The notes under the pieces are model-generated. The model saw nothing but the letters and a program-made list of their open reading frames with translations, did not search any database and had not been told where the DNA came from. The position numbers and the translations under genes were made by a program. Shown in pieces: positions 33,228 through 41,260 of a stretch of DNA of 56,710 nucleotides (position 1 is its first letter; every line of letters starts with the position of its first letter). The stretch comes from Draconibacterium orientale (GTDB lineage Bacteria > Bacteroidota > Bacteroidia > Bacteroidales > UBA12170). The stretch lies in NCBI GenBank assembly GCA_020718205.1, contig DYSN01000009.1:1-56710 (forward strand), read 5' to 3'.

Positions 33228-34094
33228 ATGAAAATCAGCGGATTCACCTTTATTCGAAATGCCATTCTCTACGATTATCCGGTAGTGGAGAGCATTATGA
33301 GTATTCTGCCTATTTGCGATGAATTTGTTGTGGCAGTGGGAGAATCGGACGATGCCACATTGGAATTGATTCGGGGGATTGATTCATCGAAAATAAAAAT
33401 TGTAGAAACCCGCTGGGACATGAGTCTGCGTGATGGTGGAAGAGTTTTGGCCATGGAAACCGACAAAGCACTTGCCCATATTTCCAGCGATTCGGATTGG
33501 TGCTTTTATATTCAGGGCGACGAGGTGGTTCACGAGAAATATTTAGATACCATACAGAAGGCTATGCTGAAATATAAGAGTGACAGCGAAGTTCAGGGCT
33601 TGCTTTTTAAATATTTGCATTTTTACGGGTCTTATGATTTTGTTGGAGATAGCCGGAAATGGTATCGCCGCGAAATCAGAATTATCAGAAATGGGTTGGG
33701 TATAAAATCGTATAAGGATGCTCAGGGTTTTCGGCTTGGTCAACAAAAACTCAAAGTGAAACTCATCGACACCTACATTTACCATTATGGTTGGGTAAAG
33801 CCCCCCGAATTGCAAAGTGCCAAAATCAATAATTTTATGAAGCTGTGGCACAGCGATAGTTATGTGAAAAAGCACCAACCCAAAAACCAATTCGACTATT
33901 CTACAGTCGATTCACTTGCCAGATTTCAAAGTGAACATCCACAAGTGATGAAGAACCGTATTTCGCGAAAGAACTGGAGTTTTGATTTCGATCCAACCAA
34001 AAAAAAGTTTGGCCTGGTCAGCTATCTTCTCTATAAATTAGAGCATATAACTGGTTACAGAGCAGGCGAGTACAAGAATTACATCAGGATTTAA
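33228..34094 (+). CDS. Family 2-like glycosyltransferase
   Basis: 288 aa. A GT-A fold is suggested by the N-terminal GFTFIRNAILYDYPVVES, the FVVAVGESDDATLELI strand-loop with clustered acids, a central CFYIQGDEVVHEKY in the place of the DxD metal motif, and aromatic acceptor-side segments. Donor and acceptor are not predictable. It lies 15 bp behind purB and may only be read through from it. Its last 11 bp overlap the convergent small gene at 34084. Confidence 0.78.
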   Translation: MKISGFTFIRNAILYDYPVVESIMSILPICDEFVVAVGESDDATLELIRGIDSSKIKIVETRWDMSLRDGGRVLAMETDKALAHISSDSDWCFYIQGDEVVHEKYLDTIQKAMLKYKSDSEVQGLLFKYLHFYGSYDFVGDSRKWYRREIRIIRNGLGIKSYKDAQGFRLGQQKLKVKLIDTYIYHYGWVKPPELQSAKINNFMKLWHSDSYVKKHQPKNQFDYSTVDSLARFQSEHPQVMKNRISRKNWSFDFDPTKKKFGLVSYLLYKLEHITGYRAGEYKNYIRI

Positions 34095-34386
34095 GTGCTG
34101 ATATGGTATAGAAAAACGAGAACTTGGCTCGTTGAAATCTCTTTTTAATGGATTGAACATAATCAAACACATTCCATCGAAGCTTAAAGAAAATGTAGAG
34201 CAAGGCAGATACCATCAGCAGAAGTATGCTGCTATAGAGGTCTGCGCCACCCCCGGGCACATATCCTACCGTGTGACCACTGGCAGCACCCGGCGATGAC
34301 TCGCCCGGATTCGGCTGACTCCAGATTACATTTGAGCTGCCAATTAACAATATATACAAAATAAAAATGACTAAGCGTTTTTTCAT
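34084..34386 (-). CDS. Small exported protein with PGGG-transmembrane-Arg tail
   Basis: 100 aa. A signal peptide (MKKRLVIFILYILLIGSSNVIWSQ) is followed by a short Pro/Gly/Ser-rich mature region, then VPGGGADLYSS, a single membrane helix (about 50-67) and a basic tail of about 30 residues. The order PGGG, helix, Arg/Lys resembles the sorting tails of PEP-CTERM/PID-CTERM-like proteins of Bacteroidota, but the basic tail is longer than usual. Function is unknown. An AAAGGG lies just before the ATG as a possible ribosome site. Confidence 0.6.
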   Translation of the reverse strand: MKKRLVIFILYILLIGSSNVIWSQPNPGESSPGAASGHTVGYVPGGGADLYSSILLLMVSALLYIFFKLRWNVFDYVQSIKKRFQRAKFSFFYTISALKS

Positions 34387-34822
34387 TTTCGCCCTTTATT
34401 TTACTCATATAAAACCCAATTCTTTCAATAAGATGTTCGAAATTCAAGTGAGAGGTCCAAAAAGGAAGTCACCAGGTGGTTAGGTTCTCTATAAGCATAC
34501 CGTTGGGCTGTCCATAGTCAGATGCCCTAAATTTGATTGTTCACTTTCTTAGTATAAGTTGGTTTCATCTAAACTAAGAACGGTGGCATTTTAGTAGTTT
34601 TATACCAAAAGTCAACGGTTTAAATATGATACTAAATTAAAGTTGATAAAGGGAAGTTAAAAAGGTGTTTTGCTAATTTTATTAAATAGAAATTATTGAT
34701 AACTCTGAAGCGAAAACAGAGTATAATCAGGCGGTTGAAAAATTTCGTATAGGTTAATGAAAGCCAGTATTGTTAATAACTGCTTTGGGTTTTGTGCACT
34801 TCTTTTTCCAAAATGAATTAAA
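34387..34822. other. Gene-free spacer, about 435 bp
   Basis: AT-rich sequence with no recognisable coding frame, tRNA or transposase remnant. The only structure noted is a short inverted repeat ACTCTG/CAGAGT near 34702-34722 without a T tract. It separates the small exported protein from the yaaA/ABC block. Confidence 0.5.
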
Positions 34823-34990
34823 TTAAAAAGGCAAAGTATGGGGATATAAATACACCACAACCCATCCCACAGCAGCTAAAATGATGCCCATAAAAATAAA
34901 GAAGAAAGCCAGAATATTCTTCTTTTTAAAGATGCTCCAGATACCGATTAATACAGATATGAATCATGGAATAAAGAGTGTAATTATCAT
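34823..34990 (-). pseudogene. Small membrane-protein ORF with in-frame TGA, coupled to yaaA
   Basis: Its ATG (complement of 34988-34990) overlaps the yaaA stop as TAATG. The frame reads MIITLFIP, a TGA (complement of 34964-34966), then about 46 residues: a basic KKK after WSIF and a strong hydrophobic helix (AFFFIFMGIILAAVGWVVVYLY), ending in PHTLPF and TAA. A single change of TGA to TGG would restore a 55-aa one- or two-helix membrane protein. Either a recently broken gene, an assembly error, or a shorter protein from an internal non-ATG start. Confidence 0.5.
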
Positions 34991-35754
34991 TAGCGTGTGA
35001 ATATTAGTTCGTTTTTTGTGCTAAGGGAGTGGTTAAAATAGTAGCCTTCCTTGTCGAAGAGTTTGAGCTCATCAATGGTATTTAATTGATTTTCAATGAT
35101 AAATCTTGCCATAAGTCCGCGGGCTTTTTTAGCAAAAATACTCACAATCTGAAAATGTTCTCCTTTCGACTCTTTAAAAACCGGCGTTAACACTGGAAGC
35201 TTTAAAGCTGAATTGGATACAGATTTGAAGTACTCCTGTGAGGCCAGATTCACGAGAACTTTATGGTTATTTTGGCGGGCCGTATATTCCAGCGATTTGG
35301 AAAGTTTTTGTCCCCAGAAATCATAAAGGTCCTTATATTGGCGGAACGAAAATTTCGATCCCATTTCGAGCCGGTAAGGTAATATCATATCCAAAGGTCT
35401 TAAAACTCCATAAAGTCCCGATAAAATCCGGAGGTGATTCTGCGCCCATTCCACCTGATTTTGCGAAAGTGAATGGATGTCGAGCCCATGATAAACCTCA
35501 CCTTTAAATGCAAAAGCTGCTTGTCGTGCCGCTCCTGAGGGAAAGGGGAGTTGCCATTGAGCATATCTCTCCAGTGTTAGCCATGCTATTTTTGGACTGA
35601 TTGCCATAAGGCTGGCAAGTTCGTCGACTTTTAGTTTCTTCAATTCCTGGGCTATCTGCTTACTTTCGTTTAGGAAATCGGCTTCCGAATACCCTGTTAC
35701 TGGTATGGGGGTATCAAAATCGATGGTTTTGGCAGGAGAAATTATGACCAGCAT
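34990..35754 (-). CDS. yaaA: YaaA/DUF328 peroxide-stress protein
   Basis: 254 aa from MLVIISPAKTIDF, the conserved family start; 47 further upstream in-frame codons overlap the permease gene and are rejected. Conserved segments include SPAKTIDFDTP, AWLTLERYAQWQLPF, AAFAFKGEVYHGLD, GLYGVLRPLDMILPYRLEMGSKF and LVNLASQEYFKSV, with a late GLMARFI. In E. coli YaaA limits free iron and DNA damage under hydrogen peroxide. One base separates it from the permease gene, so it is probably the distal part of that operon. Confidence 0.93.
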   Translation of the reverse strand: MLVIISPAKTIDFDTPIPVTGYSEADFLNESKQIAQELKKLKVDELASLMAISPKIAWLTLERYAQWQLPFPSGAARQAAFAFKGEVYHGLDIHSLSQNQVEWAQNHLRILSGLYGVLRPLDMILPYRLEMGSKFSFRQYKDLYDFWGQKLSKSLEYTARQNNHKVLVNLASQEYFKSVSNSALKLPVLTPVFKESKGEHFQIVSIFAKKARGLMARFIIENQLNTIDELKLFDKEGYYFNHSLSTKNELIFTR

Positions 35755-35755
35755 G

Positions 35756-36979
35756 TTAAAAATCTTTTTTAAGGTTTTGATTATAGATAAATATGGCCAG
35801 CAAACTTGTAACGGCGGCAAATGCCAATAAAACCGAAGAATTATACAGTGCGCCCACAATGCCGACATCCCTGCCCAATACATCAAAAAATCCATCTATG
35901 GCCCAATAATTTAGTGTGAAATGAGCAATCACTTTCATAAATTCGGGGAATAAAAACAGGGGCATCATACTGCCACCCAATGCCGACATCACCAGAATAA
36001 TGATGAGCGAAAGACTCTCTACATGTTTTTGGTTTTTGGCCAGTGCTGCTATAAATACGCCAAAACCACTGGCAGCCAATGCAGTAGCAGCAGTGAGAAT
36101 TATCAATCCCCCCAAATTTCGAAAAATGTCAAGTCCAAAAGCAAGCCAAACAAAGGTCACAAGAATGGTCATTTGAATCATTGCAAAAATAAACCCGCTG
36201 GTGAGTTTGCCCATTAAAATTTCCCAGGGTTTCACAGGGCTGTAGAGAATTCGTTTCAGAGTTCCGGTTTCTCTTTCTCTTATTAATGTTCCTCCCATTC
36301 CTGCGATACTAAATAAAAGCATCATGACCGAGGTGCCGGCAAAAGCCTGAATCAACCCCCAGGGCATTTCTTCTTTTACTGCAACTGCTCTGGATACAAT
36401 GCCTGTTGTGCCTGCACTTTCTCCACCGGCATCGCCCAAAAACTGGCTTTCCACATCGTTATGAATTTCCTGAAGCAACTCATCGGGCAGGTCGGAGCCG
36501 TATTTTTGATCGATGAGACTGTGAATCTGACCTTTGCTACCTTGTTTTCCAAGAAATGGCATGAGCGTCGTCATGAGCGCTTTTTGAGTGAGTCCCATTT
36601 CGATTTCGCGGCTCTCGTCGAAAATGAATTCTATGGGGGCATTTTTTCCAGCATCAATAGAATCGGAAAATCCTTTTTGAACAATCAAAGCAGATGGAAA
36701 GTCGCCATTGATAATTAATTGTTCTGCTTCTTCAATTGATTTGGTTGTGATTTTTAGTTCCTTCTGAGCTTCCAGTTTCGATTTTAGCTGGTTGCTAAGG
36801 GCTGACTGGTCGGCATCGCAAAATAAAATTTGTTGTGCAATATCGTTTCGTGAGTTTTGAAAACCACCATAAACCAGAGCAAAAAGAGAAATGAGAATAA
36901 TGGGCAAAAGAAACGACAGTAAAAGGCCTTTTTTATCTTTAAAGGCTTGCAGTAAATCTTTATATATAATATGTAACAT
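35756..36979 (-). CDS. ABC-2 type transporter permease
   Basis: 407 aa. An N-terminal helix (about 20-40, LLLSFLLPIILISLFALVYG) is followed by a soluble domain of about 170 residues and five or six C-terminal helices (from about 215 on, LIQAFAGTSVMMLLFSIAGMGG), the ABC2_membrane_3/YhgE-like topology. GTLIRERETGTLKRILYSPVKPWEILMGK (shown here as the coupling-helix region) is typical of ABC-2 permeases. Substrate unknown; export of a drug or lipid is usual. It pairs with the ATPase gene 2 bp upstream. Confidence 0.88.
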   Translation of the reverse strand: MLHIIYKDLLQAFKDKKGLLLSFLLPIILISLFALVYGGFQNSRNDIAQQILFCDADQSALSNQLKSKLEAQKELKITTKSIEEAEQLIINGDFPSALIVQKGFSDSIDAGKNAPIEFIFDESREIEMGLTQKALMTTLMPFLGKQGSKGQIHSLIDQKYGSDLPDELLQEIHNDVESQFLGDAGGESAGTTGIVSRAVAVKEEMPWGLIQAFAGTSVMMLLFSIAGMGGTLIRERETGTLKRILYSPVKPWEILMGKLTSGFIFAMIQMTILVTFVWLAFGLDIFRNLGGLIILTAATALAASGFGVFIAALAKNQKHVESLSLIIILVMSALGGSMMPLFLFPEFMKVIAHFTLNYWAIDGFFDVLGRDVGIVGALYNSSVLLAFAAVTSLLAIFIYNQNLKKDF

Positions 36980-36981
36980 AG

Positions 36982-37908
36982 CTATTCTCTTAATTTGTTG
37001 CCGGTAAGTTTTAGAAAAATCATTTCCAGATTGACTTTTTTAAGTTCAATGGAATTTATCGTCATTTGAGATTTGTCGAGCAATTGAACCATTTTTACAA
37101 GTTCTGAGTTGATTTCGCCCGATGAGATATACAGGGTGTTTTGGTCGGTGTAGAAGTTAATTTCCTGTTGCGACAATAGATTGATAAATTGTTGTGAAGG
37201 AGTTTTTGTCAGGTGAAATACCAGTGTTTCTTCGATGTTGAGTCTGCTTTTTAATTCCTGCAGGCTGCCTTCTGCTATCAGCTGACCATGGTCAATGATG
37301 CCTATTTTATCCGACAATCGCTCCACTTCTTCCATATTGTGCGAAGTATAGAAAATGGTAATTCCTTGCTGATGAAGCTTCTGAAACACCTCGTAGGTAA
37401 ACAGGCGACTTTGGGGGTCTATGCCCACGGTGGGTTCGTCCATAAACAATACTTCGGGATTGTGAAGGAGGGCAGCAGCAATATTAATCCGCCTTTTCAT
37501 GCCGCCACTGTAGGCCGAAATTTTTTGATTTCTTTGGTCAAATAAATCCAATAGTTTTAAAATTTCATCGATTTTTGCCGAAAGATGACTCGATTTTACC
37601 TGATTTATTTTTCCCCAGAATTTTAAATTTTCATAGGCTGAGAGATCTTCATACAGAGCAATTTCCTGGGGAACAACCCCAATGAGTTTTTTTACGTGGT
37701 TTGCGTTTTTCAAAGCATCGTATCCGCCAATAATTACCTGACCCGAGGTGGCTTTTACAATGTTTGAGATGATGTTGATGCAGGTGGTTTTTCCGGCTCC
37801 ATTGGGACCGAGGAGACTATAAAACTGTCCTTTTTCCACCTGCAGGCTCAGGTTGCTCAGAGCTGCTACAGAGTCAAAGACTTTACTGATATTCTGAATG
37901 GTTATCAT
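36982..37908 (-). CDS. ABC transporter ATP-binding protein
   Basis: 308 aa, DrrA/CcmA-like. Walker A LLGPNGAGKTT (about 33-43), Q-loop VVPQEIALYEDL, signature YSGGMKRRI, Walker B VLFMDEPTVGIDP and H-loop TSHNMEE are all present, with the usual 80-residue C-terminal extension. It drives the ABC-2 permease encoded next. Its ATG overlaps the stop of the upstream DUF493 gene (TAATG), which couples translation. Confidence 0.94.
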   Translation of the reverse strand: MITIQNISKVFDSVAALSNLSLQVEKGQFYSLLGPNGAGKTTCINIISNIVKATSGQVIIGGYDALKNANHVKKLIGVVPQEIALYEDLSAYENLKFWGKINQVKSSHLSAKIDEILKLLDLFDQRNQKISAYSGGMKRRINIAAALLHNPEVLFMDEPTVGIDPQSRLFTYEVFQKLHQQGITIFYTSHNMEEVERLSDKIGIIDHGQLIAEGSLQELKSRLNIEETLVFHLTKTPSQQFINLLSQQEINFYTDQNTLYISSGEINSELVKMVQLLDKSQMTINSIELKKVNLEMIFLKLTGNKLRE

Positions 37909-38195
37909 TATAAGGCAAATTTAACGCCCTGCACATCTTTTAGGTTGGCGTAGAGCTGATTAAGGATAATTTGTGATATTACGGTAACATGAACTGTGTA
38001 ACTGATATAGACACCTTTGTCGCTTATTTTGTGGCGCCAATTGGAAAAGGGGATATTCAGATTTGTTAAAACCGGCTCCAGCAAGGCAATATTATCATTG
38101 TGATTCAATGGGGTGGTCATGAAAATTTTAAGGTCGAACTGAACGGGATAGTTGATGACCTCCTGACTTCCCGAACCGTTTGTGTGATTTTTCAT
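37908..38195 (-). CDS. DUF493 (YbeD-like) protein
   Basis: 95 aa, normal size for this ferredoxin-like ACT-resembling family. Visible pattern: YPVQFDLKIFMTT at the first strand, VLTNLNIPFSNWRHKISDKGVYISYTVHVTV-like second half split by a helix, and QLYANLKDVQGVKFAL at the end. Cellular role is not established. Translationally coupled to the ABC ATPase. The AlbA_2 gene lies 34 bp upstream on the same strand. Confidence 0.82.
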   Translation of the reverse strand: MKNHTNGSGSQEVINYPVQFDLKIFMTTPLNHNDNIALLEPVLTNLNIPFSNWRHKISDKGVYISYTVHVTVISQIILNQLYANLKDVQGVKFAL

Positions 38196-38229
38196 TGGTG
38201 CCTTTTTTTGCTATTTGAACCTGTTATCA

Positions 38230-38934
38230 TTAGAGTTTATTGCTGCTAAAATCATTTTTTTCCATCAACCGATTTGTATCATCTTCGTTAACATAATGAG
38301 AATTAAGTTGGTAAAAATACCCTTTTTCTGTTATTTTGAGGGTTAAAATATCGACAAGAATGAAATCGACAATGAGTTTGGTGAGTTTGTTCGAGGTAAG
38401 TTTCAGATGCTTTTTGAGCTGACTGAAGCTCATAGAATGATGCTCTCGCAACAGCTCCAATAAGGATTTTTCATTATTCGAGAAGTAGATATGTACTGGA
38501 TTTTCCTGCTTCTTCAATTTCCAGGTTTGGATATAAATGCCGTTTGCAAGAATGTTTTGGTCGTGCCGTCGAACATAGATTTTATAATCGCCATTCTTAT
38601 CGGGTGCCGAAACCAATGCCTCGGTATTTTTGGGGACTGTGGCTTCGAGAACAGTTTTTCCAAGTACTTCGAACTCGGTAAATTTTAGAATTACCTTGGG
38701 TTGGCAATACATTTCGGCTGCTGCCTGAAGCATATGTATTTCTTCGTCGCTCCGAATGCCGGCAATAACTCCATTGTCCTTGACTCCTATGAGAATACTT
38801 CCGCCAGCGGTATTGGAAAATGCGGACAGCGTTCTTGCTATTTTTTTGGAGTCGGATATTTCGAATTTGAAATCTAATGTTTGATGTTCCCCCTGTTCCA
38901 CAAGTTTTTCTATGTAGGTCTTTTTGTTTTTCAT
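38230..38934 (-). CDS. AlbA_2 (Schlafen-like) ATP-binding regulator
   Basis: 234 aa. Residues about 10-130 match the AlbA_2/Slfn-AAA_4 domain: EHQTLDFKFEI, IARTLSAFSNTAGGSILIGVKDNG and a VPKNTEALVSAPDKNGDYKIYVRRHDQN-type second half with the ANG motif. Residues about 150-215 look like a winged helix (EKSLLELLREHHSMSFSQLKKHLKLTSNKLTKLIVDF shown in parts), so a DNA- or RNA-binding regulator is likely. Some family members belong to defence loci; the housekeeping context here gives no such sign. Confidence 0.75.
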   Translation of the reverse strand: MKNKKTYIEKLVEQGEHQTLDFKFEISDSKKIARTLSAFSNTAGGSILIGVKDNGVIAGIRSDEEIHMLQAAAEMYCQPKVILKFTEFEVLGKTVLEATVPKNTEALVSAPDKNGDYKIYVRRHDQNILANGIYIQTWKLKKQENPVHIYFSNNEKSLLELLREHHSMSFSQLKKHLKLTSNKLTKLIVDFILVDILTLKITEKGYFYQLNSHYVNEDDTNRLMEKNDFSSNKL

Positions 38935-39066
38935 GACTAAGATTCTCTAAAGCATAGATTGGTTTTGGGGTTCAGTTGGGTTTTGGGATTAGACGGACGT
39001 TTTTAATTTGGTTACACTGAATACTCCGGTAAAGGAAGGCTCTCGAAAAGCAGAAATGAAAGAAAA

Positions 39067-39723
39067 TTAAAACTCTGCAAGAATGGTTCTTCCGCCCACA
39101 ACCTTGTCTTTCAGCTTTACCTTAGGCTTGGCGCTCAGGGGTAAATATACATCCACCCGACTGCCAAATTTAATGAAGCCAAGTTCGTCGTTTTGCTTAA
39201 AGCTATGACCTTCTTTGGCGTAGCAGACTATTCTTCGGGCAACTGCCCCGGCAATCTGACGAATCATGATGAGATCGTGGTTTTTATTTTCGACACAAAC
39301 AGAAGTTCGTTCGTTGAGCAAGCTCGATTTCGGATGCCAGGCAACTAAATATTTTCCGGGGTGATATTTGAAATATCTCACAGTTCCTTCGAAGGGAAAC
39401 CAATTGATATGAACATTCAAAGGTGACATAAAAACGCTGATTTGAAGGCATTTATCTTTGATATATTCATCTTCAAAAACTTCTTCTATCGCTACAATCT
39501 CGCCATCGGCGGGTGACATGATAAAACCGGGTTTGGTGATAAACTGGCGATTGGGGACTCTGAAAAATCGAATTATCAGAAAATAAAATACAACAGCGCT
39601 GAGTATGAGCAGGATTTGAAAAGGTAAAAAATCAGAACCGGCATACCAAAGAATCATGGTTGCAAGGGCAATAAACACGGGAGAAACGAGGATTATTTTA
39701 CTTCCTTCTTTGTGTAGTTTCAT
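39067..39723 (-). CDS. psd: Phosphatidylserine decarboxylase (short, PSD-A type)
   Basis: 218 aa proenzyme. It makes phosphatidylethanolamine from phosphatidylserine. Two N-terminal membrane helices (about 10-28 and 32-52) are followed by PADGEIV (about 71-77), FMSPLNVHINWFP and the autocleavage site FGS at 186-188, where Ser188 becomes the pyruvoyl group. It lies 8 bp behind cdsA, so two steps of one phospholipid pathway are adjacent; the synthase pssA is not in the window. Confidence 0.94.
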   Translation of the reverse strand: MKLHKEGSKIILVSPVFIALATMILWYAGSDFLPFQILLILSAVVFYFLIIRFFRVPNRQFITKPGFIMSPADGEIVAIEEVFEDEYIKDKCLQISVFMSPLNVHINWFPFEGTVRYFKYHPGKYLVAWHPKSSLLNERTSVCVENKNHDLIMIRQIAGAVARRIVCYAKEGHSFKQNDELGFIKFGSRVDVYLPLSAKPKVKLKDKVVGGRTILAEF

Positions 39724-39731
39724 ATGCGAGG

Positions 39732-40553
39732 CTATTGCAACAAATATAGAAAAAATAAATAAAAGGGGATTGAAAATATTGCAGCATCAAATCGATCAAG
39801 AATTCCGCCATGGCCTGGCATAATGCTGCCGCTGTCCTTTACCTGGGTGTGTCGCTTCAAAAGGCTTTCTGCCAAATCGCCAAAAGTGGCTGTAAATATG
39901 ATGATTGCAGCCAGGATTACCCACGAAACTGAATCGAAAATTTGGGTATAATGACCCAGAAATCCCGCTAAGGTCATGGTTATGATGGCTCCCCCAATGC
40001 TTCCTTCCCAGGATTTTTTAGGCGAGATGCGCTCGAATAATCGATGTTTTCCCAAAGTGATTCCGCTGAGATAGGCGAATGTGTCGTTGGCCCACACCAA
40101 AACAAAGAAAGCAATGAGAAAAATAGGTTCTGGCTTTTCTTGTCCGGCAATTCCCAGATTGGCCACAATATTCATTAATCCAAATGGAATAGCTATATAT
40201 ATGATTCCCAGAATTTTGAAACCAAGATTGACGAATACATCTTCGGTTTTCTGATATAGAGCACTGATGAAGAAAAGAAATATCAGGGGTAACATGGAAA
40301 GTAGAATTTTTTCATTGGCCCAACCGTTGGCATAAATTCCGAGAATTAGATATAGAATGCTGCCCATAAATATAAACGACGAAGTGGGGAACGAGGTATA
40401 TCGTGATGCTATCATCCTTGCAAATTCGAACAAGGCAACGGCATTGAACATAAAGAAAACCGCCAAAACCGCCCATGGATGCCACAGAATACTGCCAATT
40501 ACGAATAAGATAAAAACTGCACCTGAGGCTGTTCGAGTGAGGAGATTTTTCAA
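39732..40553 (-). CDS. cdsA: Phosphatidate cytidylyltransferase
   Basis: 273 aa integral membrane enzyme with about eight helices. It makes CDP-diacylglycerol from phosphatidate and CTP. The family signature is seen as SPKKSWEGSIGG (about 178-189) and the C-terminal KDSGSIMPGHGGILDRFDA. It stands between the LUD-domain gene (2 bp) and psd (8 bp) in a tight operon. Confidence 0.95.
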   Translation of the reverse strand: MKNLLTRTASGAVFILFVIGSILWHPWAVLAVFFMFNAVALFEFARMIASRYTSFPTSSFIFMGSILYLILGIYANGWANEKILLSMLPLIFLFFISALYQKTEDVFVNLGFKILGIIYIAIPFGLMNIVANLGIAGQEKPEPIFLIAFFVLVWANDTFAYLSGITLGKHRLFERISPKKSWEGSIGGAIITMTLAGFLGHYTQIFDSVSWVILAAIIIFTATFGDLAESLLKRHTQVKDSGSIMPGHGGILDRFDAAIFSIPFYLFFLYLLQ

Positions 40554-40555
40554 AT

Positions 40556-41203
40556 TTATTCCATTAAATCGTCAATAAAAAATACGACCAATTCTTTGGG
40601 GCCATGAGCTCCCAAAACCAGGGTTTTCTCAATATCTGCAGTTCTGCTTGGGCCTGTAACCACAGTGAGCATGCTAGGGAGGGCGCCATTGTAACGTTCG
40701 CGCATTCCGATAATGGCATCGCTTATTTCGGGCACAAGCTGCGAAGCATAAGCCACTACCAGATGTAATTCGGGATATGAATATAGCTTTCGACCCGAGC
40801 TTAGAGCCGATGACATGAGTACGGAGCCAAAACGGGCAATCAGGAACTCACATTCGGTTAAACCCGATTTGCAATTTTGCAAATCTTCATCAGCAGAAAG
40901 ATATTCGATTCCGGCGTCGGACAAATGGCTTTGGAGCTCAGAATTTTTGCAAAAAATGGGGGCTATATTTTCATCCTTGATAAGCATCTTAAGGATGTCG
41001 GTGAGGTCGTTTTCGTTCTCGCAAAAGATAAATTTGCCACCAAGTGCCGAGAGTTCGCGAGCAAATTGCAGGTCGATGGATTCGTCCAAAGGCTGCATAA
41101 CCGCAATTTCGGTATTGCTGATATTGTAGGGGTTCTCGATTTTTGTCATCAAGCCCAATCTTATTTCCTTGAGAATTTTCTCTTTGGAAGTTGATTCATC
41201 CAT
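40556..41203 (-). CDS. LUD-domain (LutC/DUF162) protein
   Basis: 215 aa. The LUD fold is indicated by ECEFLIARFGSVLMSSAL, LHLVVAYASQLVPEISDAI and the C-terminal TVVTGPSRTADIEKTLVLGAHGPKELVVFFI-type end (GPSRTADIE, GAHGPKEL). LutC proteins take part in iron-sulfur lactate oxidation, but the partners lutA and lutB are absent and this solitary form is conserved next to ftsH in Bacteroidota, so another role is likely. Confidence 0.85.
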   Translation of the reverse strand: MDESTSKEKILKEIRLGLMTKIENPYNISNTEIAVMQPLDESIDLQFARELSALGGKFIFCENENDLTDILKMLIKDENIAPIFCKNSELQSHLSDAGIEYLSADEDLQNCKSGLTECEFLIARFGSVLMSSALSSGRKLYSYPELHLVVAYASQLVPEISDAIIGMRERYNGALPSMLTVVTGPSRTADIEKTLVLGAHGPKELVVFFIDDLME

Positions 41204-41260
41204 AACCCGGCGATTAAACTATTTTACAAATATATGCTTATTTGCGGTATTTGGAATGCA

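Noticed and set aside
34964..34966. In-frame TGA read as selenocysteine
   Set aside because: No selenoprotein family resembles the ORF and no downstream SECIS-like stem was seen; a mutated Trp codon is simpler.
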